A stretch of DNA of 64,000 nt, taken from positions 186,001 through 250,000 of the forward strand of contig JALRMH010000019.1 in assembly GCA_026119935.1 (NCBI GenBank), read 5' to 3'. The DNA comes from Endothia cerciana (Eukaryota; Ascomycota; Sordariomycetes; Diaporthales; Cryphonectriaceae). Positions 55,971 to 64,000 of the stretch are shown piece after piece. How positions within the stretch are numbered: position 1 is the stretch's first letter; every line of letters starts with the position of its first letter. Below the pieces are notes generated by a model. That model was not told the DNA's origin and did not search any database. It saw only the letters and a program-made list of their open reading frames with translations. Position numbers and translations under genes: made by a program.

Positions 55971-58844
55971 ATGGATCCGTGGGGCGGCCCAGCCTACCAC
56001 GATCCCGCCGGCGCACCGAGGAGATACAATGGCAACAGCCAGATGAGTCCAAGGGACTACTCGGGCCAGCAGGCCCTGGCGCCAGCAGGATACAAGTACG
56101 ACCAGTACACAGGAGGTCTCAGCTCGCATGCCTCTCCCAACCCGGCCACCTCCCCCATCACCACGCCCCAGCTTCGCGATAACAATGGTGATGTCGCTAT
56201 GGCCGACGCAAACGACCCATACGCAAGCATGAAGTATCCCATGCGTCCTCACCACTCACAGCACGTCCCCTCCGGCAGCCGCTCGTCCGCGCTGCACTCC
56301 CCCCCAGAGCCATCCGCCGCTGCCCAACGGTACTCGCCAATGGAGGTCCTGTCACCAACTTCGCCGTACGCGAAGTCTGGCGGCAGCCAGTTCTCGGCTC
56401 CCCCGACGACGCGACAGTCGCCGACCAGGCCCACCGATTACCAGTCACCGCAGAGCCCGTACTATCAAAGCAGTCGGACGTCATCGGCGCAGCTGCCGAC
56501 AATGGCCTCGTTGCCCGCGGGAGTCGAATCACATTATCCATTCGGCAGTGTCCTTAGTCCCGGCGGCAGGAACGAGACCTGGCCGAACGACCCGACATCC
56601 CCGCGGAGGCTTGCCTCCATGGCAGCGGGCCCACTGGTGAACAAAGGACCGGTGCCCGAGTTTAGGAAAATACGGACGGCGCAGGACCTGCGGCCCAAGG
56701 TCAACGCGCAACCTGCGTTCCGGCGGGCGAATCCAGAGGGCGGTTTTATTAGTGTCCGTACTTCCCAACTGTTCCTTCCAGCTTTCTCGAGTGCTAATGT
56801 TCCGGCGACAGCCCCTACAAGCCCTGACCGTTCACCTGCCGTCGACGTACCGCATTTGCAACCCGAGTTTCAAGTATGAGTCATCGCGGAACCCACGACG
56901 AGTTCTCACGAAGCCCAGCAAGGGTTGCAAGAACGACGGCTACGATAACGAGGACAGTGATTACATTCTATATGTGAATGACATACTTGGGTCTGAGGAA
57001 GCAGGGCACAAGTGAGTACACCCCAGGCATCACCAGGAGGGCACGGGAAGCTAAACAGCTCGCACAGGAACCGGTATTTGATCTTGGATGTACTAGGCCA
57101 AGGCACGTTCGGCCAGGTCGTCAAGTGTCAGAACCTGAAGACCCAGGAAGTTGTCGCGGTCAAGGTCATCAAGAACCGCACTGCATACTTCAACCAGAGT
57201 ATGATGGAGGTGTCGGTCTTGGACTTGGTACGTTGCCTGGAAGCCGTGTAGGTGCAATGTGTTGCTGACGATTGATAGCTCAACACGAAGCTGGACAAGA
57301 ACGACGACCATCACCTGCTGAGACTCAAGGACACTTTCATACACAGGCAACACTTGTGCCTGGTCTTCGAGCTTCTGAGTGTCAACCTGTACGAGTTGAT
57401 CAAGCAGAACCAGTTCCGGGGTCTTAGTACCACACTAGTCCGGGTTTTCGCCCAACAGCTCTTGAATGGACTGGCTCTCCTAAACAAGGCCAGGCTTATA
57501 CATTGCGACTTGAAGCCCGAGAACATCCTCCTCAAGAACCTCGAAAGCCCAATCATCAAGATTATCGATTTTGGATCGGCATGCGACGAGCGGCAGACGG
57601 TGTACACGTACATCCAGTCAAGGTTCTACCGGTCGCCCGAGGTGCTGCTGGGCCTGCCGTACTCCTCGGCCATAGATATGTGGTCACTCGGATGCATCGT
57701 GGTCGAGCTCTTCCTCGGATTGCCTCTCTTTCCTGGATCGTCCGAGTACAACCAGGTCTCCCGTATCGTCGAGATGCTCGGCAACCCACCAAACTGGATG
57801 ATCGAGATGGGCAAGCAGGCCAGCGAATTCTTCGACAAGAAGGCAGACGAGTTTGGCCGCCGGACGTATCAACTCAAGAGCATGGAGCAGTACTCGCGGG
57901 AGCACGGCACGAAGGAACAGCCTAGCAAGAAGTACTTTCAGGCCGACAACCTACCGGAGATCATCAAGTCGTATCCTATGCCTAGGAAGAATATGAAGCA
58001 GATCGAGGTCGACCGAGGTATGTGGCCACCCTCGAGTATGGCCGTGTCTAGACACACATACTGATATCTAGCAGAAATGCAAAACAGACACGCCTTCATC
58101 GACTTCGTCAGGGGCCTCCTCACCATCAATCCGCTTGAGCGGTGGTCGCCACAGCAGGCGAAGCTGCACCCATTCATCACGCAGACCAAGTTCACTGGGC
58201 CGTTTGTCCCGCCGATGAACCTTAAGGCTAGCTCACTTAACAGGTCACCTGCGCCCGGCACGCAACAGCAACAGCAGGCGGAGGCATTGAGCAAGCAGAG
58301 AGCGCAACAAGCTCAGGCGCAAGCTAACTCGGCCGCGCAGAGCGCTTATTCCATGGCGAACTCGCAGTATCAGACACCCAGCCACGCAAGCTCGGTGTAT
58401 GGCGGTGGGATGTATCCAGTAAACGGGCCCATGCAACCACCCGGGGCCCCACCGCCATATGCAGCGCAGTACGGTGGCGCATCTGCGCAGATGCCACCGG
58501 CGAACTATGGTGCGGTCGCCCAGCAGCCCGGCATGTATCAGCAGGCTGCGAGGCGGCCGAGGGCCTCGACCATGGAGCAGCAACAAAGTGGCATCCCAGC
58601 AGCAATACAGCGAGTCGCGAGCCACCTCGACCCGAACGCGCCCATCCGATTACAGCCCAGCCCTGCGTACTACCCACCACCCCCAGACGGCGTTGGTCTC
58701 GTCGACCAGGCTGCTGGACGGTCGGGCGGGCGGAGAGGCAGTCAGCAGACGAACCGCGGCCGGAGTAATCGGGACTTTATTCGCACTCTCGAGGAGCGGA
58801 CACTCGAAGAGGGGTTTGGTCAGAACAACCATTGGGGTCATTGA
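55971..58844 (+). CDS. yak1: DYRK-family protein kinase Yak1
   Basis: Dual-specificity kinase that slows growth under nutrient and stress signals, opposing PKA. Exons 55971-56753, 56812-57011, 57068-57227, 57279-58017 and 58075-58844 give 883 residues. The Ser/Pro/Tyr-rich N-terminus (about 320 residues) precedes the catalytic domain: GQGTFG at 338-343 with Lys360, HCDLKPENILL with Asp458, DFG at 478-480, and the activation-loop YTY at 490-492, where Tyr492 is the autophosphorylated residue of DYRK kinases. SRFYRSPEVLLGLPYSSAID and LGCIVVELFLGLPLFPG follow. The C-terminal extension is Gln/Ala-rich and Tyr/Pro-rich. The first intron has an unusual GTCCGT donor but keeps frame and restores ISPLQALTV. 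Family and boundaries are clear. Confidence 0.95.
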
Positions 58845-60490
58845 CGGCGAAGGATGGTACCACAAGGTGACCCTGCATCTTTAGCTGGATGATGGGGATC
58901 CTCCGAACATATGGCACGAGCTGCGAAGCAGGTTTGGTGGTGTCGTTGAAGCGACTTTCGCAAAGACTGGGCAGGCTGGGGGCGTGATGTGCCATCGGGC
59001 TCGTCGGTCGCATGTGTACAAGGAGCCACGGCACAGAACTTAAGACCTGCGGCGTAGGCTCGATACCGCGGCCGTGCTCAACACCCTGGGGGGCTCCAAC
59101 ATGATATGTGTCCCTGGTTTCGAGCTCGACCGGGCCGACGACCGTTGGCAGGCTGCTCGCTCAGCTTGGGTCTCTTCTTCCTGGGTACGCCTCAAGGACG
59201 GCCGATTCTGAAAGGCAAGACGGACAGCCAGCTCAGAGAAGCAAGCGGAGCCCCGCCTTCGAAGCCGAGAACGAAGGACAGCTGGTGGGGAGGTTCTATT
59301 CATACATTCACAGGTGGGCAAGAGAGGAAGGGCTTCGGCTATTCTTCACTTCAACACCCCACATGTCTTTCTATATGTTCAGTTACTCATTTATCTCCTC
59401 GGCTGGTCGTCGATCCACACGCGGCACGGTGGTTGCTGACATGATATACGAGTGTACGAAGAGGGGATCGTGACCAGGGCTGATTCGTTGGGGTTGGTTG
59501 ACGGGAGGGTTGGTGGTGGTAGGAGGAAGTCCTGCCTGGTCTAATGATGCCTCTGAAGCCAAGTGAATCAAGAAAGCAAGCATAGCTACGGGATTTTATT
59601 TCTGCACTTGTCGTTCTAACAGTGGTACAAAAGAGACAGATCTTGTGGGATGCCTGACCCGACACTTCGATCTCGGGGCTTGTATTTGCTGTGATGGTCC
59701 TCTGATGACTGGCTCCCAGGTCAGGCTTCAAACACATTGGGAGGTGACTTACACACTCTAGAGTGACACCCAAGTACTCACTCCGGGCCCTCTACTTCAT
59801 CCTCCGCTGTCTCTCGCTCAGCCCTCCTCAAGCACCAAAGATGACCCCGTGCACGCCTGACTTCGGCCTAGCGCAGAGAGTGTTTTTAGCGCATGTTCAT
59901 GAGGAATGTTGCTTCGTCTAATGCAAACGTGACAGGGGGGGGGTTATACTGTGAACGAGTTTACCCGTCCTAGGGATGACCTGCCGCACGAAGAGGTTCT
60001 TCTGCAGTTGATGAACCCAGTATGCCAAGGCTGAAACACGACTCGGGTGTAACATTTTTTTTATTTTTTTATTTTTTCCTTCCAAATCTGTCGATGGAGG
60101 ACCTTCTCTAGACAAGGTGGTCAAGCTGTCGCCACTATGGCTTGTGATATCTGACACGGAGGCCCCAGCTGAAGTGCTCACCGCTCCAGTCCCCCGGCCT
60201 CGGGCGCCGAGGAGATCGTCTGTAACGTACGTTCGTGCGGCAAGACACCCATGAATTATCACCACTTGCCAGCAGCCGAGGAGATACCAGGGAGCACGAG
60301 ATGGGATTAGCCCATGCGAGTATGGATGCTCAGCCTCCTACGAGTACGGTCACGACTCCCATCAGGAGAGGAACATGTGGCATACATGAAGCAGACAGAG
60401 TACGGCCACCCCGACCGTCCTGCCTGTCCAGAAGGGGAAGGCTATGGAGGCTCTGGGGGAGATATCATGCATGTGACCTACCCTATTGGC

Positions 60491-60514
60491 TTTTTTTTTT
60501 GGGGGGGGGGGGGG
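60491..60514 (+). repeat. T10-G14 homopolymer pair
   Basis: Ten T followed immediately by fourteen G. Confidence 0.95.
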
Positions 60515-61556
60515 ACCTCATGTTGAGGGGAAGGCTGTGTTGGTATCGCGTCGAGGTCGCCACCAGCATGTTGAAGCTGTTGAGTCGGGAGGTTACCGAT
60601 AGGCCGGGTGTCACCGCGGAGAAGCTAAGGCGATGGCCTAAATATAGCCTCCTCCCCACCCAGGCCCCTGGGCACGCGGCTGAGGGCCCCACAGTGCCCA
60701 CCAGAGCTCCTGCGTCCTCCCGGCCTGGTGTCGTAGCCCGGGCTGTCAGCGAGCTTACCATCACAGACGGGGTAGGGGTGGGCACCTCAACCGGCCCCAA
60801 GCCCCGAGTAGTATGGAAACACTGCAATGCAGGAGGAACCGGTTTGATGAGATGGGCTGACCGGCTCCCCTGCAAGGGTGCAGAGTTGACTTGAGGACTT
60901 GTGTCTGCAAGTCTTCTGCAGGGTGCTGGGAGGCTCTAGGGCCCCAATGCACATACGCGGCACGCAACGAGTGTAGTAGACCGTTGTTTGTGCATGGCAT
61001 GGTACTGCTATAGTATGTATTTCTTTGGGGTGTGGGGCAGGCGATGACACGGGGGAATGTAGCTTGGGTGGGGACGCTCGGTGTCTCGTAGGACTAGGTA
61101 GGCTAGACGAGTGAAATCTGAGGCCGACACGTCTCTCGACCCGAACATCCCCCCTTGAGTGCTCACGGCGCAGTATCGTGATTTCTGGTATTGAAGGGTC
61201 CCGGGAGAGAGGGTTCCCCCTACCAGACTGGATTGGGGGTACGGTATGGGAAGAACACAAAGGGCATGATCGTCGTGCGCCGACCCGGGTGACCTGTTGT
61301 ACCATGTAGCATGGTACTATGCAGTACGGATGGCCGTACCGATTCGATTCTGACAGGGGGCAGACCCCAAGATGAGTTAAGGCTGACGACGATCCCTCTG
61401 GATCCCACCACTGACAGGGCCACTGCTGGGGCGCTTCTGCTTCTATACCATACCTGATGACCAGCTGCTCGGATGATGCCAGCCAGAGGGGCCTTGCCAT
61501 GCTGGGGGAGGAGCTACACTGATGGAAGAGAAGAGAGAGTGGGGGAGGGGTGGAGG

Positions 61557-61636
61557 GGAGAGGGAGAGGGAGAGGGAGAGGGAGAGAGAGAGGGAGAGAG
61601 AGAGAGAGAGAGATTGTGTGTGTGTGTGTGTGTGTG
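61557..61636 (+). repeat. GGGAGA / GA / GT compound microsatellite
   Basis: Tandem GGGAGA-type units pass into a (GA)n run and then a (GT)n run of about eleven units. The minus-strand open frame across it reads as Leu/Ser repeats and is not a gene. Confidence 0.92.
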
Positions 61637-62393
61637 CATAGGCCGAATCCATATCTTGCCGCACTATTCTCTCTCGCCTTGTGGCTCAAATTCATCCTCC
61701 ATCGTCCTTCCATCAACACATCGACTTCTTCCCTCAGGGCCACGACACGCGCTCCCTCCCAGCTCGTCAAGATGCTCTGCCGCCTGATCGTTACCCACGC
61801 CGTACATCTCATGGCTTAGAGGACTCCGGTCTTGCTAGCGAATAGCCTTGTTCCCTTAACCCTCCTCCCGCCGTCCTTTTTTGGTTCCCGGAATACGTCC
61901 ACGGTGGCTTGGCTCACAGCCCTCGGAGCTGCAGTGGACGGACGCACTGACACCCTGCAGGGCAAGATATGGTCGATATAAGATGGGAGCCAAACCATCT
62001 CAGTTCGACGAAACATTCGACCACCTAACCCGGATGCTCATCCGGGGCCCCGTCGCAGCACAACAAGCATACGATACAGGCCGTGACTTGGTAGTGACAA
62101 CTACACACCACCCCCAAGCAAGGTATGACCTTTTTTCTTTCTTCCTTCCTAACCCCCATCGTACTCATCCTACCCACGCTTGCTGGTCACCTCTCGCGGT
62201 TCCCAGCTGGACCACTCCCCATGCGGAAGAGGTGCCTATGCCTGCTTGGCCCTCCTGCATCTGCCCGTCAGCGCTGCAGATGGATGGATTGCTCGTGTCC
62301 GTGCACTGCCCCGGAGACAATACCCCTCCCTGTACAGCGCCGTTCAACCCCCTCTGTCTGCCACCAGAGAGAGAGAGAGAGAGTCCTGAGGTG

Positions 62394-62409
62394 CCCCCCC
62401 CCCCCCCCC
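62394..62409 (+). repeat. C16 homopolymer
   Basis: Sixteen consecutive C, a short distance after a GA run. Confidence 0.95.
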
Positions 62410-62781
62410 AAACACCCCTCAAGGCCATTGGGTGAGGACGCGGGCATGGCAGGCGGAGCTCTCCGCTCTCTGCGCGGACGGCAACGCGCACCAGGGCACT
62501 GTCTCTTCACCTCGGAGACCCACCACAGTTCCCATCCGGCATCCACTTGCAGCTGAGGCCCCTCTCCAACTCATTATCAGTTGAGCGCGCGAGGGGGGCA
62601 CAGCAACTGCCCCGCGAGAGTGACTCTCGTCGTCACCCTTCCATACCACATACATCACGCGCTAGAGGCAGGGCAGGATGGGCACAGTGGGTAGTTTACC
62701 CACAGAAACCTGATATTACACTGCGCATAACCTGCATAGCAACTCTACATCCTACGCTTATTCCTCCTGTCGCCCCGCCCC

Positions 62782-62783
<2 letters not shown>

Positions 62784-62819
<36 letters not shown>
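62784..62819 (+). repeat. (CCTG)9 tetranucleotide repeat
   Basis: Nine perfect CCTG units about 660 bp upstream of the last gene's start codon. Confidence 0.95.
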
Positions 62820-63476
62820 CCCTGTCACTGCTGCCGATGCGCGCGGCCTGCAACTCGACGGCTGTTTGCCCTCTCTCCCGCTCGTTCTCCAAGTTGCGCC
62901 TGCATCAGCACCCACATCTAAGCCTCAGTACAGGTCCCGTCCAGAGCCGCTATTGACTTGTCGCCTGTCGCCTACCACCTCTCCGTGTGTCGCGCTGCGA
63001 TCGCCCGTCCGGGGGAAGTGGACAGTGACAAGTGGGTGACAACCGGCGACCACATCGAGAGGCCACACCAGGTCACAGACCACAGGCCACAAAACCTACC
63101 TGCCTGAGGTATCCTCGTTGACCGCCAGTACGGGACACAGGCCGGCTGGGAGGAGGCCCAGCAGAGACAAGCAGCCACCCGTCATCATCCAGTCAACGCC
63201 CCGGGATCCCCTGTGCGTGCCCTGCCCTTGGAACGGGAGCTGTAACTCGAGAGAAGTCGCAGCCAGGCCCTGACGGACAAACGGACAGACACACAGTCAA
63301 GCATCCAAGCCTCCCAAGCATCAAGCGGCAGACCAGCAGAGGCAGTGACCAAGAAAGAAAGCAGATCAGATCCTAAAACAAAAAGGGGGGGCCACTATCT
63401 GCCGGAGTCTCTCACCCCCTCCACCCCCCCCCCTCTCTCTTCTTCTTTCCTCCTCGCTCAAGGTGTTATTATTATA

Positions 63477-64000
63477 ATGCCTTTCGGTCGCCTACAGAAA
63501 CCAAACAACCGGTCCCAACACAACGTCCCCGTTGAATCGGCTGGTCCTGCTGCCGGACCCCAGAGCACCGCTGGTCCCGGGCCCATACCCGTCCCCGGTC
63601 CCCAAAGCATTGGCGGCATAGGCATTTCCTCATCCGGTCCTGCTGGCGTCCAGAATCAGGCTCAACAACCTCCACCGCCGCCTGGCCCTGGCCCTGGCCC
63701 CGGTCATCCTCTTACACCACTCCAGGGTCCCTCCTCCTCCGCCGCTCCATCCTCAGCCTTGGGCCAAGGCGCCGCCAGCCTACCTCCAAACACCAACGAA
63801 TCCTTTGTCCAGGATCCGCGAGCCGTCCCCCAGAACCAGCAGCCCCCCCCGCCGCACCTCTACGCGGCTGCCTCGTCGCCCGCCTCTGGAGAATTGCCCC
63901 CGAGCGCCCAGGGCCCCAACAGCCACCACCTTCACGCCCAGCTGCACCAGCTGCAGCCGCTCAACACTGGCACCTCCGAGGCCAAAGTCCGCAGGGCCGC
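63477..64000 (+). CDS. Pro/Gln-rich protein, truncated by the window edge
   Basis: Reading frame from ATG at 63477 that stays open to the last base (174 codons plus two bases). The N-terminus is MPFGRLQKPNNRSQHN, followed by a region very rich in Pro, Gly, Gln, Ser and Ala (PGPGPGPGHPLTP, QNQQPPPPHLYAAASSPAS), and a His/Leu/Gln segment (LHAQLHQLQPLNTGTS) just before the cut. The last visible residues EAKVRRAA begin a charged segment that may start a folded domain. I do not recognise the family. Low-complexity N-termini like this are common in fungal transcription, chromatin and signalling proteins. Coding status is supported by the uninterrupted frame and the biased composition, not by homology. 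Confidence 0.65.
   Translation, partial: MPFGRLQKPNNRSQHNVPVESAGPAAGPQSTAGPGPIPVPGPQSIGGIGISSSGPAGVQNQAQQPPPPPGPGPGPGHPLTPLQGPSSSAAPSSALGQGAASLPPNTNESFVQDPRAVPQNQQPPPPHLYAAASSPASGELPPSAQGPNSHHLHAQLHQLQPLNTGTSEAKVRRA

Larger units (their letters stand above)
58845..63476. other. 4.6-kb gene-free stretch
   Basis: No confidently supported gene. It holds T10G14 at 60491-60514, a GGGAGA/GA/GT compound repeat at 61557-61636, C16 at 62394-62409 and (CCTG)9 at 62784-62819. A short coding-like segment at 61982-62117 is treated as a finding. The last kilobase is likely the leader of the truncated gene beginning at 63477. Confidence 0.55.

Noticed and set aside
60787..61812. 341-codon minus-strand frame
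   Set aside because: Crosses the GA/GT microsatellite (reads as Leu/Ser and Thr/His repeats); no conserved segment and no neighbouring exons.
1..64000. Search for transposons, rRNA, CRISPR arrays, viral or toxin genes
   Set aside because: No transposase, reverse transcriptase, terminal repeat pair, rRNA-like block, spaced repeat array or viral or toxin protein was recognised by eye.

Overview
This window is nuclear DNA from a filamentous ascomycete, most likely a Pezizomycotina lineage close to Sordariomycetes. The genes are intron-poor to moderately split, with mostly 45-100 nt introns that start GTRAGT-like and carry CTRAC-like branch points. The gene set is fungal: Zn(II)2Cys6 regulator, 2EXR protein, DUF4112 protein, COP9 signalosome, complex I B15 subunit, Gtr2 and Yak1. 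No rRNA, tRNA, CRISPR array, transposon or viral gene could be supported. I see about 20 protein-coding genes (one cut by the right edge), separated by several unusually long gene-free stretches rich in microsatellites and long C/G homopolymers.

Layout. 1-2353: no gene. 2354-4032 (+) NIPA-type Mg2+ transporter; 5099-6104 (+) DUF4112 membrane protein; 7173-8225 (+) unrecognised P-loop-like protein; 8841-9864 (-) ribosomal protein S3, divergent from 10610-13788 (+) myotubularin phosphatase with an in-frame TAG at 13045; 14462-17051 (+) APC4; 17464-18612 (-) 2EXR protein. 18613-22372: gene-free. 22373-23156 (+) four-helix membrane protein; 24639-25658 (+) MIF-like protein. 25659-28360: gene-free with a (CTG)18 run. 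28361-29678 (+) Rag GTPase Gtr2, convergent with 29986-32586 (-) alpha/beta hydrolase. 34212-35121 (-) GTT1-like glutathione transferase, divergent from 35919-36403 (+) complex I B15/NDUFB4. 36624-37490 (-) SAP18, divergent from 37929-39023 (+) Prp18. 39250-40977 (-) CSN1. 40978-45356: gene-free. 45357-48856 (+) CTF1/FarA-like transcription factor. 52040-53689 (+) PUB1/TIA-1-like RNA-binding protein; 55971-58844 (+) YAK1 kinase. 58845-63476: gene-free. 63477 onward (+): a Pro/Gln-rich protein running off the window.

Most genes are housekeeping: translation (S3), splicing (Prp18, SAP18), protein turnover (APC4, CSN1), respiration (B15) and nutrient/stress signalling (Gtr2, Yak1, Pub1). I see no metabolic or defence cluster. 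The observations most worth checking are the myotubularin frame that stays open for 246 codons after an in-frame TAG, a non-canonical GC-AG intron in SAP18, alternative in-frame acceptor choice in the transcription factor, three phased ATTGG (CCAAT) repeats upstream of the complex I gene, and the orphan P-loop gene with coding-like sequence after its stop. All gene structures were worked out by eye from splice signals and recalled family sequences; no alignment or search was run.
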